Of a stretch of 64,000 nucleotides of DNA, positions 54,982 through 64,000 are shown in pieces (the stretch's first letter is position 1; every line of letters starts with the position of its first letter). The notes under the pieces are model-generated. The model did not search any database, was not told the origin of the DNA, and worked only from the letters and a program-made list of their open reading frames with translations. This stretch comes from an uncultured SAR86 cluster bacterium. Lineage in GTDB: Bacteria; Pseudomonadota; Gammaproteobacteria; Magnimaribacterales; D2472. Made by a program: the position numbers and the translations under genes. Location of the stretch: assembly GCA_902557965.1 (NCBI GenBank), contig CACECK010000002.1, forward strand, positions 124,001-188,000, given 5' to 3'.

Positions 54982-55239
54982 ATGTCAAATTACCTAGAAC
55001 TTGCACAATTGCCTGATGGCACAATAGTTTTAAGAAGATCAGATGATCACAAAAATCCTATTGTAAAAATAGAATTTTCTAGAGAGTCTAAAGATTTTCT
55101 TCAGGGTCAAGAACTGACAGTAGCTAAAGAAATGATAAGAGCTGGTATTGAGAGTGTAAGTGGAAATGTAAGTGATTTAGATGATTTTTTTGATAAACAA
55201 ATCGAGAGCTTTTCAAAGAAACAGACTATAGTCCATTAA
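54982..55239 (+). CDS. Small acidic protein of unknown function between topA and lexA
   Basis: Not recognised with certainty. The 85-residue soluble protein begins with YLELAQLPDGTIVLRR, a beta-hairpin-like start, and ends in acidic and helical sequence (DLDDFFDKQIESF). A strong AAGGAG lies six bases before the ATG, and the 123-base gap upstream gives it its own promoter. The topA-small gene-lexA order recalls the neighbourhood around lexA in pseudomonads, but I cannot prove orthology. Its stop overlaps lexA's end by four bases, convergent. Confidence 0.75.
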   Translation: MSNYLELAQLPDGTIVLRRSDDHKNPIVKIEFSRESKDFLQGQELTVAKEMIRAGIESVSGNVSDLDDFFDKQIESFSKKQTIVH

Positions 55240-55856
55240 TTTTTTCTCAAAAGACCAACACTTTTTCCTTCAATTGCAAAATCTTCAACTTCAAGATCTA
55301 TGATTATATTTTTATAGTCCTCATTCGCTGCTTCAAGCTCGATAACTTTTTCAGATTTTCTTTTAAAATATTTTATTGTTACTTCATCGTCAATTCTTGC
55401 AATAACAATATCACCATTTTTAATTTCAGAAGTTTTCTTGACTGCCACCAAGTCGTCTTCCATTATTCCTGCATCTTTCATGCTGAGCCCTTTAACTTTT
55501 AAAAAATAGTCAAATTGAGAGTCAAAAAAATTATTAGGACAGTTTATTTTGTTTTCAATATTTTCTGTTGCAAGAGTTGGAGAACCAGCTGCAACTAGAC
55601 CAATAACTGGGTATTCATCTTGTATCTCAGCGCTAGAGCTCGAACTGCCAATTATCGATATTCCTCTTGATGTGCCACTCTCAATAGATATGAAGCCTTT
55701 TTTTTCAAGAGCTCTAAGATGTGTTTCTGCAGAATTAGGTGATTTGAAACCTAGTTCTTTACAAATATCAGCCCTTGTTGGAGGAAACCCTGTTTTATTA
55801 AGGTAAACTTGAATACAATCTAGTACTCTTTGTTGTTGTGTTGTAATTTCTTTCAT
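55236..55856 (-). CDS. lexA: LexA repressor
   Basis: Represses the SOS regulon and self-cleaves with RecA. The 206-residue protein has the winged helix-turn-helix DNA-binding domain (about 1-70, PPTRADICKELGFKS), the Ala90-Gly91 cleavage site in GLVAAGSP, and the catalytic serine-lysine pair Ser125 (VKGLSMKDAG) and Lys162 (VTIKYF), each six residues later than in E. coli. Its own promoter overlaps a near-perfect SOS box, so autoregulation is expected. Confidence 0.96.
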   Translation of the reverse strand: MKEITTQQQRVLDCIQVYLNKTGFPPTRADICKELGFKSPNSAETHLRALEKKGFISIESGTSRGISIIGSSSSSAEIQDEYPVIGLVAAGSPTLATENIENKINCPNNFFDSQFDYFLKVKGLSMKDAGIMEDDLVAVKKTSEIKNGDIVIARIDDEVTIKYFKRKSEKVIELEAANEDYKNIIIDLEVEDFAIEGKSVGLLRKN

Positions 55857-55867
55857 AGCAATATAAA

Positions 55868-55887
55868 TACTGAATATATATACAGTA
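55868..55887. promoter_or_regulatory. LexA-binding SOS box shared by divergent lexA and 5'-nucleotidase genes
   Basis: CTG and CAG are separated by ten A/T bases (AATATATATA), with flanking TA on both sides, giving a 20-base site that matches the gammaproteobacterial consensus at 19 positions. It overlaps the start region of the lexA promoter and the spacer upstream of TATAAT at 55886-55891 facing the 5'-nucleotidase gene. It lies 11 bases before the lexA ATG on the minus strand and 31 bases before the nucleotidase ATG. Confidence 0.9.
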
Positions 55888-55913
55888 TAATACGAAAATT
55901 AGATTAAGATCAA
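55884..55913 (-). promoter_or_regulatory. lexA promoter
   Basis: Reading on the minus strand, TTGATC (55908-55913) and TATACT (55884-55889) are spaced 18 bases, which puts the transcription start near 55877, inside the SOS box. LexA binding would therefore block initiation. Confidence 0.7.
55886..55891 (+). promoter_or_regulatory. -10 element for the 5'-nucleotidase/queH/prp run
   Basis: A perfect TATAAT with its first two bases inside the SOS box. No good -35 hexamer is at the expected spacing. The predicted leader is about 20 bases. It probably drives the 5'-nucleotidase and the tightly packed genes behind it. Confidence 0.55.
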
Positions 55914-55918
55914 GATAT

Positions 55919-56821
55919 ATGAAAGCAGAAAATTCAAAACTAATTATAGGAATCTCTTCAAGAGCACTTTTTAACCTTGATGAAAGTCATAAAATATATA
56001 AGAAAGAAGGCTTAAAATCTTATCAAGATTATCAAATTGAACATGAGGACAAGACTCTTGAACCAGGAGAGGCATTTGGACTTGTTAACAAAATTTTAAA
56101 AATAAATGATTTGTATGAAAATGAGGACAGAATTGAGGTAATTTTATTATCCAGAAATACCTCAGATACTGGGCTAAGAATAAGAAACTCAATCGAAGCT
56201 CACAACTTAAGTATATCTAGAGCAGCTTTCTGTGGTGGAGAAAGTCCTCACAGATATGTAAAAGACTTTGGGGTTCACCTTTTCTTATCAAGTAGCATTG
56301 AAGATGTTAAGTTAGCAATCAAAAGTGATGTAGCAGCTGCAACGATAATTTCTAACACAAATAAAAATAAAAAAGGATCAAAGTCAGATCAGTTAAAAAT
56401 CGCGTTTGATGGAGATGCAGTTATATTTTCTGATGAATCTGAAAAAGTATTTCAAGAAAAAGGACTTAAAGCATTTATTGAAAACGAGGTTAGCTCTAAG
56501 ACAGCTCTTAAGGAGGGACCTTTTAAATCATTTTTAGTCGAGCTTAATAAAATACAAAATGATTTTGAAATTAATGAGTGCCCAATAAGAACAGCACTGG
56601 TAACTGCAAGATCAGCTCCTTCAGATAAGAGAGTAATAAAAACTTTAAGGCAATGGGGAGTAAGAATTGACGAATCATTATTTTTAGGTGGAATGGCGAA
56701 ACAAAAATTTTTAAAATCTTTTGATGCGGATATCTTTTTTGATGATCAAAAAAAGCATATTATGGGTGCAAATGAAACTACCACGTCAGGCCATGTACCA
56801 TACGGTATAAAAAATATTTAA
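55919..56821 (+). CDS. Cytosolic 5'-nucleotidase (NT5C1-like)
   Basis: A 300-residue HAD-like nucleotidase that dephosphorylates nucleoside monophosphates. Family blocks are [48 protein letters not shown] (given in part), [15 protein letters not shown] and the C-terminal FFDDQKKHI. The [10 protein letters not shown] motif in the middle is the catalytic-type aspartate region. Its -10 element overlaps a LexA box, so SOS regulation is possible. It overlaps queH by one base (TAATG). Confidence 0.85.
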   Translation: MKAENSKLIIGISSRALFNLDESHKIYKKEGLKSYQDYQIEHEDKTLEPGEAFGLVNKILKINDLYENEDRIEVILLSRNTSDTGLRIRNSIEAHNLSISRAAFCGGESPHRYVKDFGVHLFLSSSIEDVKLAIKSDVAAATIISNTNKNKKGSKSDQLKIAFDGDAVIFSDESEKVFQEKGLKAFIENEVSSKTALKEGPFKSFLVELNKIQNDFEINECPIRTALVTARSAPSDKRVIKTLRQWGVRIDESLFLGGMAKQKFLKSFDADIFFDDQKKHIMGANETTTSGHVPYGIKNI

Positions 56822-57480
56822 TGAACGATTCTCTTAAATTAAAAAACTATAAGCGACCTAAGCTGGAACTTCCGAACGATGAAGGCGCTTTATTGCTTCA
56901 TAGTTGCTGTGCTCCGTGTTCTGGAGAAATTATTGAGGCCTTAGCAGTTTCAGACATAGAAACAACAGTATATTTTTATAATCCAAATATACATCCAGTA
57001 GATGAATATGAGATTAGAAAAGATGAGAATAGAAGATTTTGCGATCAGGTAGGGTTCAAATGTATTGATGGAGATTATGATAAAGATGATTGGTTTGAAA
57101 GAATAAAAGGACTTGAAAATGAACCTGAAAGAGGCGAAAGATGTACAAAATGTTTTGACATGCGCTTTGAAAGATCAGCCTTATTTGCATATGAAAATGG
57201 TTTCAGTGTATTTGCAACTACTCTAGGCATATCTCGATGGAAGGATATGGAACAGATTAATAATTCTGGTAATAGATCAGCATCCAGATATAAAAATGTA
57301 AATTTCTGGGACTTTAATTGGAGAAAAGAAGGAGGCTCTTCAAGAATGATAGAGATTTCGAAACGAGAACATTTTTATCAACAAGAATATTGTGGCTGTG
57401 TTTATAGCCTGAGGGATACCAATCGGTGGAGAAGAAAAAATAATAAAGATAGAATTATTAGAGGGGTAAAATTTTATTAA
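56821..57480 (+). CDS. queH: Epoxyqueuosine reductase QueH
   Basis: Reduces epoxyqueuosine to queuosine in tRNA, the last modification step, as a QueG substitute. At 219 aa it has the family cysteine sets [10 protein letters not shown] near residue 30 and [13 protein letters not shown], with [10 protein letters not shown] in the C-terminal part, and the [13 protein letters not shown] block. These cysteines bind the iron-sulfur cluster and a second iron in characterised QueH. It is coupled to the 5'-nucleotidase by a TAATG overlap and is one base from prpB. Confidence 0.9.
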   Translation: MNDSLKLKNYKRPKLELPNDEGALLLHSCCAPCSGEIIEALAVSDIETTVYFYNPNIHPVDEYEIRKDENRRFCDQVGFKCIDGDYDKDDWFERIKGLENEPERGERCTKCFDMRFERSALFAYENGFSVFATTLGISRWKDMEQINNSGNRSASRYKNVNFWDFNWRKEGGSSRMIEISKREHFYQQEYCGCVYSLRDTNRWRRKNNKDRIIRGVKFY

Positions 57481-57481
57481 G

Positions 57482-58351
57482 ATGCAACCAGGCCAAAAAT
57501 TCAGAGAAGCTTTAAAAAATAGTCAACCTTTGATAATTCCAGGAACAATTAATGCTTATTCTGCCAAATTAGCTGAAAGAGCTGGCCATAACGCAATTTA
57601 TCTTTCAGGAAGTGGTGTGGCTGCTGCTTCATATGGGTTACCAGATTTAGGAGTTACATCAATGGACGATGTATTAATTGATGTAAAGAGAATCACAAAT
57701 GCCACATCGCTTCCTTTATTGGTTGATATTGATACTGGTTGGGGGGAATCTGATCAGATTGCTAAAACCATTACCGAGATGGGAATGGCAGGGTGCGCAG
57801 CAGTTCATATTGAAGATCAAGTTTTTGATAAAAGATGTGGACATAGGCCTAATAAACAACTGGTATCGATAAAAGATATGACAGATAGGCTAAAAACTGC
57901 CATCAAATCCAAAATAGATGATTCGTTTTTTGTAATGGCAAGAACTGATGCAATTGCATCAGAGGGAGTTGAAGGTGCACTCAAAAGATGCAAAGCATAC
58001 ATTGAAGAAGGTGCGGATGGTATTTTTCTTGAGGCTGTGACGTCAATAGACCAGTATAAAGAATTTAAAGATAACTTTTCTATTCCTGTTCTTGCAAATA
58101 TAACTGAGTTTGGAAAAACTCCTTTATTTACCCAAAATGAATTGAAAGAAGTTGGTGTTGATATGGTTCTTTATCCTTTAACTGCTTTTAGGGCTATGAG
58201 TTTATCTGCAGAAAAAATATATAATTCAATTATTAAACACGGGACACAAGAGTCTCTCTTGGATATAATGCAAACCCGTGAAGAGTTGTATGAAGTTTTA
58301 GATTATTACAACTTTGAAAAACAACTTGACGATAAATTGTCAAAAAAATAA
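57482..58351 (+). CDS. prpB: Methylisocitrate lyase
   Basis: Splits 2-methylisocitrate into pyruvate and succinate, the last step of the methylcitrate cycle. The 289-residue protein has the isocitrate lyase-family signature KRCGHRPNK with catalytic Cys119, VDIDTGWGE for metal binding, and GRx-type MARTDA. Its neighbours prpC and prpD confirm the role over isocitrate lyase or phosphoenolpyruvate mutase. It is the first of three prp genes. Confidence 0.95.
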   Translation: MQPGQKFREALKNSQPLIIPGTINAYSAKLAERAGHNAIYLSGSGVAAASYGLPDLGVTSMDDVLIDVKRITNATSLPLLVDIDTGWGESDQIAKTITEMGMAGCAAVHIEDQVFDKRCGHRPNKQLVSIKDMTDRLKTAIKSKIDDSFFVMARTDAIASEGVEGALKRCKAYIEEGADGIFLEAVTSIDQYKEFKDNFSIPVLANITEFGKTPLFTQNELKEVGVDMVLYPLTAFRAMSLSAEKIYNSIIKHGTQESLLDIMQTREELYEVLDYYNFEKQLDDKLSKK

Positions 58352-58360
58352 GGGGTACAG

Positions 58361-59482
58361 ATGACTAAAAAATTAGAGGGAGCAGGCTTAAGAGGACAAG
58401 TAGCTGGAGAAACATCTCTATCCACAGTTGGCCAAATTGAAGGGCTTGCATACAGAGGTCATAAAATTGAATTGCTTGCAGAAAAAGCAACGTTTGAAGA
58501 AGTTGCTTATCTATTGCTTTATGACAAACTTCCTAATCAATCTGAATTAGATGGATATAAATCTTTACTTAAAAGTCTTAGAGATCTTCCAGATTCCTTG
58601 AAAGAAGTTCTAAAAAAAATACCTGCTGATGCCCATCCTATGGATGTAATGAGAACAGGCACTTCTATGCTAGGTAATATAGAAGCTGAAGGAGATTTCT
58701 CAAATCAATTACATGCAATTAATAGAATGATAGCAACCATGCCATCAATTGTTACTTATTGGTATAAGTTTTCCCATGAAGATCTTGATATTGATTTAGT
58801 AAATGATGAGGATAGTATGGCAGGGCATTTTTTACATATTCTTCATGGAGAAAAACCATCCGATCTCCATAAAAAAGTTATGGATGTTTCTTTAATCTTA
58901 TACGCGGAACATGAATTTAATGCATCTACTTTTACAGCCAGAGTTTGTGCATCCACTATGTCTGATATTCACTCATGTGTTGTTGCAGCAATTGGTTCAC
59001 TTAGAGGCCCTTTACACGGCGGCGCAAACGAAAAAGCTATGGAGTTAATTGAAAACTGGACTTCGAGGGAAGAAGCAAAATCAAATATTATTGAAATGTT
59101 AACCAATAAAGAAAAAGTTATGGGATTTGGTCATGCTGTTTATTCTATCCGAGACCCAAGAAATGCTGTTATTAAAGAATATGCAAAGCAGCTTTCAGAA
59201 CTTGCTGACACCGATACCTTGTATCAAGTTGCTGAGGAAGTTGAAAAAGTTATGGCAGACGAAAAGAAAATGTTTGCTAATGCAGATTTTTTCCACGCCC
59301 CAGCATACTTTTACATGGGCATACCAACTAAACTATTTACTCCAATATTTGTAATGTCTAGAATTTCTGGTTGGGCAGCACACTGTATGGAGCAAAGAGC
59401 AAACAATAGAATTATTAGACCAAGTGCTGAATACATAGGTGTTGAATCTTCAGACTGGGTTGATATCTCAGATAGGCCATAA
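58361..59482 (+). CDS. prpC: 2-methylcitrate synthase
   Basis: Condenses propionyl-CoA with oxaloacetate. The 373-residue protein is in the short citrate synthase family; the catalytic histidine regions are in GPLHGGANEKA and MGFGHAVYSIRDPR, with the aspartate-containing segment VEKVMADEKKMFANADF (given in part) near the C-terminus. The prpB and prpD neighbours separate it from GltA. A GGGG ribosome binding site precedes the ATG. Confidence 0.94.
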   Translation: MTKKLEGAGLRGQVAGETSLSTVGQIEGLAYRGHKIELLAEKATFEEVAYLLLYDKLPNQSELDGYKSLLKSLRDLPDSLKEVLKKIPADAHPMDVMRTGTSMLGNIEAEGDFSNQLHAINRMIATMPSIVTYWYKFSHEDLDIDLVNDEDSMAGHFLHILHGEKPSDLHKKVMDVSLILYAEHEFNASTFTARVCASTMSDIHSCVVAAIGSLRGPLHGGANEKAMELIENWTSREEAKSNIIEMLTNKEKVMGFGHAVYSIRDPRNAVIKEYAKQLSELADTDTLYQVAEEVEKVMADEKKMFANADFFHAPAYFYMGIPTKLFTPIFVMSRISGWAAHCMEQRANNRIIRPSAEYIGVESSDWVDISDRP

Positions 59483-59485
59483 AAA

Positions 59486-60937
59486 ATGTCATCAAATGTT
59501 GACCTGAATATCAGACCAGGATTTGATGGACTTATTTCAGAAATTGCTAATTACGTTTCAAACTATGAAATAAAATCTGAACTAGCTTTAGATACTGCAA
59601 GAAACTGCCTCATAGATACCATTGGATGTGGTCTTTTAGCGCTGCAATTTCCAGCTTGTACTAAAATGCTTGGCCCTATTGTAAAAGATACTAAAGTCCC
59701 CTTTGGAGTTAGAGTTCCAGGCACAAACCATCAACTAGATCCTGTGAAAGGAGCATTTGATATTGGATGTATTGTAAGATGGCTTGATTATAACGATACT
59801 TGGCTTGCAGCTGAATGGGGACATCCTTCAGACAATCTGGGCGCAATATTATCTCTTTGCGATTTTGTATCACAGCAAAATATTGCTAGTGGAAAAGAAC
59901 CATTAACAATGAGAACAGTTTTAGAGTCTATGATTATGGCTCATGAGATTCAAGGTGTTCTAGCGCTTGAAAATAGCTTCAATAAAGTTGGGTTAGACCA
60001 CGTTATATTAGTTAAAGTTGCTTCAACAGCAGTTGCTACAAAATTGTTAGGAGGTTCAGTTGATCAAATTAAAGATGCCGTAAGTCAAGCATGGGTAGAT
60101 GGCCAAAGTTTAAGAACATATAGACATGCCCCTAATGCTGGCTCAAGAAAAAGCTGGGCTGCTGGAGATGCAACTAGCAGAGCAGTAAGGCTGGCTATGA
60201 TTACTATGTCAGGCGAAATGGGATATCCAGGTGTTTTATCGGCGCCTGTTTGGGGTTTTGAGGATGTTTCATTTGATGGTGAAAAACTTTCTTTACCACA
60301 ACCTTTTGAGTGCTATGTTATGGAAAATATTCTCTTTAAGATAAGTTTTCCTGCAGAATTCCATGCTCAAACTGCAGTAGAGGCAGCAGTAAAACTGCAT
60401 GATGTAATCAAAGATAAAATTAACGAAATTAAATCTGTTGAGATAACCACACACGAATCTGCAATTAGAATAATTTCTAAAGTTGGTGAGTTGAATAATC
60501 CTGCCGATAGAGATCATTGTTTGCAATATATGGTTGCTATTGGCCTATTAAAAGGAAACTTAGTTGCTGAAGATTATGAAGATGATGTTGCTAGAGATCC
60601 AAGAATTGATGCACTAAGAGAAAAAATGATTATCAACGAAGACAAAAGATATACAAGAGAATACCTTGAGGCAGACAAGCGTTCAATTGCAAACAGAATT
60701 CAAATTCATTTCAATGATGGGACTTCAACTGATGAGATTGAAGTTGAATATCCCATCGGTCATAAAAGAAGAAGAGAAGAGGGTATTCCTGTATTAGAAA
60801 AGAAATTTATGAATAATCTAGCCATCACATTTGATGAAGAAGCTTGCAATAAGATATTTAATCTGTGTATGAATCAAAAAGAACTTGAAAACACTTCTGT
60901 TGTTGATTTTCAGTCAATATTTTCAAAAATCCCATAA
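59486..60937 (+). CDS. prpD: 2-methylcitrate dehydratase
   Basis: Dehydrates 2-methylcitrate to 2-methyl-cis-aconitate. The 483-residue protein belongs to the MmgE/PrpD family, with [20 protein letters not shown] (given in full at 20 residues), the [19 protein letters not shown] segment in part, and [16 protein letters not shown]. The alternative Fe-S enzyme AcnD with PrpF is not present, so the second half-step must rely on an aconitase elsewhere. No propionate regulator prpR is in the window. Confidence 0.94.
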   Translation: MSSNVDLNIRPGFDGLISEIANYVSNYEIKSELALDTARNCLIDTIGCGLLALQFPACTKMLGPIVKDTKVPFGVRVPGTNHQLDPVKGAFDIGCIVRWLDYNDTWLAAEWGHPSDNLGAILSLCDFVSQQNIASGKEPLTMRTVLESMIMAHEIQGVLALENSFNKVGLDHVILVKVASTAVATKLLGGSVDQIKDAVSQAWVDGQSLRTYRHAPNAGSRKSWAAGDATSRAVRLAMITMSGEMGYPGVLSAPVWGFEDVSFDGEKLSLPQPFECYVMENILFKISFPAEFHAQTAVEAAVKLHDVIKDKINEIKSVEITTHESAIRIISKVGELNNPADRDHCLQYMVAIGLLKGNLVAEDYEDDVARDPRIDALREKMIINEDKRYTREYLEADKRSIANRIQIHFNDGTSTDEIEVEYPIGHKRRREEGIPVLEKKFMNNLAITFDEEACNKIFNLCMNQKELENTSVVDFQSIFSKIP

Positions 60938-60940
60938 AAT

Positions 60941-60957
60941 AAGGCTTTTAAAGCTTT
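60941..60957 (+). terminator. Weak hairpin with T run after prpD
   Basis: GCTT and AAGC can pair around a three-base loop, with a G-T pair outside, and are followed by five T residues. It is short for an intrinsic terminator and merges with the aroC promoter region, but it is the best terminator-like element in the window. Confidence 0.3.
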
Positions 60958-60963
60958 TTAGAC

Positions 60964-60969
60964 TATAAT
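60964..60969 (+). promoter_or_regulatory. -10 element of aroC, probably leaderless
   Basis: A perfect TATAAT ends seven bases before the aroC ATG at 60977. The expected transcription start falls on the start codon, with no Shine-Dalgarno sequence between. It suggests that aroC is transcribed separately from prpBCD. Confidence 0.5.
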
Positions 60970-60976
60970 TATCGCC

Positions 60977-62059
60977 ATGTCAGGCAATACGTTCGGAAAA
61001 ATATTTAAAATTACGACTTTTGGTGAGAGTCATGGCACTGCTATGGGCTGCATTTTAGATGGCTGTCCACCTCAAATAGACCTAACAAAAGAAGACATTC
61101 AATATGAATTAAATAGAAGAAAGCCTGGTCAATCAGATGTAACAACGCAAAGAAAAGAAGATGATGCGGTTGAGATATTATCAGGCGTCTTTGAAGGAAA
61201 AACTCTTGGAACTCCTATAGGGATGATTATTTATAACAAAGATCAGCAATCTAAAGATTATTCAAATATTAAAGATGTCTTTAGACCAAATCATGCAGAT
61301 ATTACCTATCAAGCTAAATATGGTCACAGAGACTACAGGGGTGGTGGAAGAGCTAGTGCTAGAGAGACTGCGAATTGGGTTGCAGCTGGAGCGATTGCTA
61401 AAAAAATACTGCAAAAAGAGGGTATATCAGTTAATGGCTTCGTGTCTGAAATAGGCAAAATAAAAGCAGATACTGTCAATCACAAAGAGATTGGAAATAA
61501 ATACTTTTTTTGTGATGAGTCAAAGCTTTCAGAGTTAGATTCTATGTTTAATGACTTAATTGAAGAGGGTAATTCTGTTGGAGCAAAATTAGGTGTTGTT
61601 GTCGAAAACTGTCCTGTTGGACTTGGTGATCCAGTTTTTGAGAAGCTAGATGCAAATCTTGCAAAGGCAATTATGACAATTAATGCAGTTAAATCAGTAT
61701 CAATAGGAAATGCAGATGATTTGTTAGGGCTTAAAGGCTCTGATGCAAGGGATGAAATTACTTCTTCTGGGTACTCTTCAAATAACTCAGGTGGTATTTT
61801 AGGTGGCATATCAAATGGAGACGACATAAGCTTAAGCTTTATAATTAAGCCCACATCAAGTATTAAAACTAAAGGTAAGACAGTTAACAATCAAGGCGAG
61901 GATGTTGATATAGAAGTTTCTGGGAGACATGATCCATGCGTTGGCATCAGAGCAGTTCCTATAGCTGAAGCAATGGTTAGTCTTGTTTTGGTAGATAATT
62001 TACTACTAAATAGAGCACAATGTGCTGATATAGAACAAAAGCTGCCATTTAGTGAATAA
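60977..62059 (+). CDS. aroC: Chorismate synthase
   Basis: Converts EPSP to chorismate with reduced FMN, the last common step of aromatic amino acid synthesis. The 360-residue protein has the three family signatures: [17 protein letters not shown] (17 residues), [17 protein letters not shown], and the C-terminal [17 protein letters not shown] (17 residues). Length is standard. It begins five bases before leuC's upstream neighbour ends, followed by leuC after five bases. Confidence 0.97.
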   Translation: MSGNTFGKIFKITTFGESHGTAMGCILDGCPPQIDLTKEDIQYELNRRKPGQSDVTTQRKEDDAVEILSGVFEGKTLGTPIGMIIYNKDQQSKDYSNIKDVFRPNHADITYQAKYGHRDYRGGGRASARETANWVAAGAIAKKILQKEGISVNGFVSEIGKIKADTVNHKEIGNKYFFCDESKLSELDSMFNDLIEEGNSVGAKLGVVVENCPVGLGDPVFEKLDANLAKAIMTINAVKSVSIGNADDLLGLKGSDARDEITSSGYSSNNSGGILGGISNGDDISLSFIIKPTSSIKTKGKTVNNQGEDVDIEVSGRHDPCVGIRAVPIAEAMVSLVLVDNLLLNRAQCADIEQKLPFSE

Positions 62060-62064
62060 AAATA

Positions 62065-63462
62065 ATGAAGACTTTATACGACAAACTCTGGGAAGAGCAT
62101 CATGTTAGCCAGCTTGATTCTGGCGAGTCACTTTTATACATAGATAGACATTACCTTCATGAGGTTACTTCACCTCAAGCTTTTGAAGGCTTATCAAAGA
62201 AAAATTTAACACCATGGAGACTAGGAGCTAATATAGCAACTCCAGATCATAATGTTCCCACTGAAAGAGGAAATAATTTTGGATTTAACGAGATTAAAGA
62301 CGAAATTTCTAAAATCCAAGTTATTGAACTTGATAAAAATTGTAATAAATTTGGAATAAAACAATTCGATATCAGATCATCCAAACAAGGTATTGTTCAT
62401 GTTATTGGACCTGAATTGGGATATACGTTACCCGGGATGACAATCGTTTGTGGCGATTCTCATACTTCTACTCATGGAGCCCTTGGATGTTTGGCTATGG
62501 GTATTGGAACTTCTGAAGTAGAACACGTTTTGGCAACACAATGCCTTAAGGTTTCGAAATTAAAAAATATGCTAGTTAGATTTGAAGGGGTTCCTAAAGA
62601 AAATGTAACTTCTAAAGACATAGTCTTGTATTTTATTGGTCAGATTGGAACTGCAGGTGGAACAGGTTATGCAATAGAGTTTGCAGGTCAATATATTGAG
62701 AGTATTTCTGTTGAGAGCAGAATGACAATATGTAATATGGCAATTGAAGCAGGTGCAAAAGTAGGATTAGTGGCTCCAGATGAAACAACCATTGAATATT
62801 TAAAGAAAAATTCAATGCTCAATGATGACATGTTCGTTGATGCTATGAATTATTGGAATGAATTAAAGTCAGATGAAGGAGTAAAATTTGATGAAGAGCT
62901 AATTATAGATATTTCCAAAATAAAGCCACAAGTAACATGGGGAACATCACCTGAAATGGTAGTAAGTTTTGATGACAATATCCCAACTCCATCAAACTCA
63001 GCATCAGATGATATTAAAAATATTTTACTTGCAAGAGAATATATGGGCATTGATTCAGAAAAAAAACTTTCAGAACTAAGCTTTGATAAAGTATTTATTG
63101 GCTCATGTACAAATTCAAGAATCGAAGATTTAAGAGAAGCAGCTCAAATCGTAAAAGGTAAAAGAATTGCTGAAAATATTTTAGAAGCAATAGTAGTTCC
63201 AGGATCAGGGCTTGTAAAAGAGCAAGCAGAGTCAGAGGGTTTAGATAAAGTTTTTATTGAAGCAGGATTCGTATGGAGAGATCCAGGTTGTTCAATGTGT
63301 CTTGGAATGAACCCTGACCAACTGAAACCCTACGAGAGGTGTGCCTCAACTTCAAATAGAAATTTTGAGGGACGACAAGGCTATCTAGGAAGAACGCATT
63401 TAATGAGTCCACTCATGGCAGCATTTACTGCTATCAATGGGACCGTTGGAGATCCATCATGA
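62065..63462 (+). CDS. leuC: 3-isopropylmalate dehydratase large subunit
   Basis: With LeuD it isomerises 2-isopropylmalate to 3-isopropylmalate in leucine synthesis. The 465-residue protein is aconitase-like: [19 protein letters not shown] in part, the first cluster cysteine in [14 protein letters not shown], and the pair in [15 protein letters not shown]; these three cysteines bind the 4Fe-4S cluster. It overlaps leuD by four bases (ATGA). Confidence 0.97.
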   Translation: MKTLYDKLWEEHHVSQLDSGESLLYIDRHYLHEVTSPQAFEGLSKKNLTPWRLGANIATPDHNVPTERGNNFGFNEIKDEISKIQVIELDKNCNKFGIKQFDIRSSKQGIVHVIGPELGYTLPGMTIVCGDSHTSTHGALGCLAMGIGTSEVEHVLATQCLKVSKLKNMLVRFEGVPKENVTSKDIVLYFIGQIGTAGGTGYAIEFAGQYIESISVESRMTICNMAIEAGAKVGLVAPDETTIEYLKKNSMLNDDMFVDAMNYWNELKSDEGVKFDEELIIDISKIKPQVTWGTSPEMVVSFDDNIPTPSNSASDDIKNILLAREYMGIDSEKKLSELSFDKVFIGSCTNSRIEDLREAAQIVKGKRIAENILEAIVVPGSGLVKEQAESEGLDKVFIEAGFVWRDPGCSMCLGMNPDQLKPYERCASTSNRNFEGRQGYLGRTHLMSPLMAAFTAINGTVGDPS

Positions 63463-64000
63463 CTTCAAACAGCGAAGGATTAATCATTGATGGTGTTATG
63501 GCTTATATTGATAGAGACAATATAGACACAGATCAAATAATTCCTACGGAGTATTTAAAATCAATTAAAAAATATGGATTTGAAGATTATTTATTTGATG
63601 GTTGGAGGTTTGCGGATGATGGCAAATTAGGTATTACGAAAGAGGAAAGAATCCTTAATGAGAATTTTATACTAAACACACAACCCTATGACAAATCGAA
63701 AATATTGTTAGCAAGAGATAATTTTGGGTGTGGTTCTTCAAGAGAGCATGCTGTTTGGGCTTTGAGAGACTTTGGTATAAAAGCTGTTATAGCATCATCA
63801 TTTGGAGACATTTTTTATAACAATTGTTTTAAGAATGGCGTTTTACCAATAAAATTGAATAAAGAAGAAATTCAACAACTTTTTAAGAGATCTGCTGATA
63901 ACGTTTTAAGTTTATCAATTGACCTTATAAAAAAAGAAATCCAAATCAACAATGATTATTTGATTTCATTTGAGGTAGATAAAAATTTACTTGATAGGAT
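63459..64000 (+). CDS. leuD: 3-isopropylmalate dehydratase small subunit, 3' end missing
   Basis: The frame starts at ATG 63459 inside the last codons of leuC and stays open to the right edge, giving about 180 codons; the usual length is near 200-215, so little is missing. [20 protein letters not shown] and [19 protein letters not shown] are the swivelling-domain signatures of LeuD, and [20 protein letters not shown] is the conserved block that follows. No stop codon is seen. Confidence 0.95.
   Translation, partial: MTSNSEGLIIDGVMAYIDRDNIDTDQIIPTEYLKSIKKYGFEDYLFDGWRFADDGKLGITKEERILNENFILNTQPYDKSKILLARDNFGCGSSREHAVWALRDFGIKAVIASSFGDIFYNNCFKNGVLPIKLNKEEIQQLFKRSADNVLSLSIDLIKKEIQINNDYLISFEVDKNLLDR

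Noticed and set aside
61480-61890. Minus-strand 136-codon open frame
   Set aside because: It is fully inside aroC, whose signatures span the same bases.
1-64000. CRISPR arrays, insertion sequences, prophage or integron parts
   Set aside because: No tandem repeat-spacer pattern, transposase, integrase or phage structural gene was found on either strand.

Overview
The window is a dense, AT-rich bacterial chromosome segment with 62 protein-coding genes, two of them cut by the window edges. I found no rRNA, tRNA, CRISPR array, insertion sequence or prophage. A LexA protein paired with a CTG-N10-CAG SOS box, a TonB-dependent receptor, the PrpBCD/LeuCD/GuaBA gene sets and many acyl-CoA enzymes point to a streamlined marine gammaproteobacterium. 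A SAR86-like heterotroph is my best guess, inferred from gene content and compactness and not proven. No gap between genes exceeds about 170 bases. All eight convergent gene pairs are separated by between -12 and +1 bases.

Layout. 1-3075: fumarase (5' end missing), pterin carbinolamine dehydratase, a small membrane protein, and a divergent purine-type NCS2 permease. 3242-11137: TonB-dependent receptor, a hypoxanthine/xanthine-type phosphoribosyltransferase, guaB, guaA, a flavodoxin-fold oxidoreductase and an MFS carrier; together with the permease this looks like a purine uptake and salvage neighbourhood. 11223-14400: a three-gene nucleotide-sugar cassette (dehydrogenase, epimerase/decarboxylase, phosphoglycosyl transferase). 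14414-23291: mixed metabolism (MFS, CoA-binding protein, ECHDC3-type crotonase, apt, SDR, nagZ, cupin, FATP-type acyl-CoA synthetase, saccharopine-dehydrogenase-like reductase). 22902-24797: an unassigned methyltransferase / small APS-kinase-like kinase / nucleotidyltransferase trio. 24909-27053: a DmdA-like GcvT-family protein, a CIA30 protein and tadA.

27054-39425 is a ten-gene minus-strand run. Its promoter-proximal part is an acyclic-terpene-utilisation-like catabolic set: acyl-CoA carboxylase beta and alpha subunits, TetR regulator, AtuA-family protein, enoyl-CoA hydratase and two acyl-CoA dehydrogenases. It is followed by prc, xthA and a GNAT gene. A perfect 9-bp-arm palindrome just upstream is the likely operator. 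39518-48278: GST, an MsrA-thioredoxin-MsrB fusion, a membrane-anchored GH3 enzyme, a nitronate monooxygenase-like protein, an RraA/aldolase-family protein, a PlsC-like acyltransferase and a second adjacent acyl-CoA dehydrogenase pair.

48410-64000 is mainly housekeeping: nadK, rhomboid protease, galU, pyrD, a membrane protein of unknown role, topA, a small conserved-looking protein, and lexA diverging across a shared SOS box from a 5'-nucleotidase-queH-prpBCD run, then aroC, leuC and leuD (3' end missing). The overall picture is of a cell that takes up purines and lipid or isoprenoid-like substrates, processes branched or odd-chain acyl-CoAs through a biotin carboxylase route and the methylcitrate cycle, and uses little DNA for spacing or terminators.
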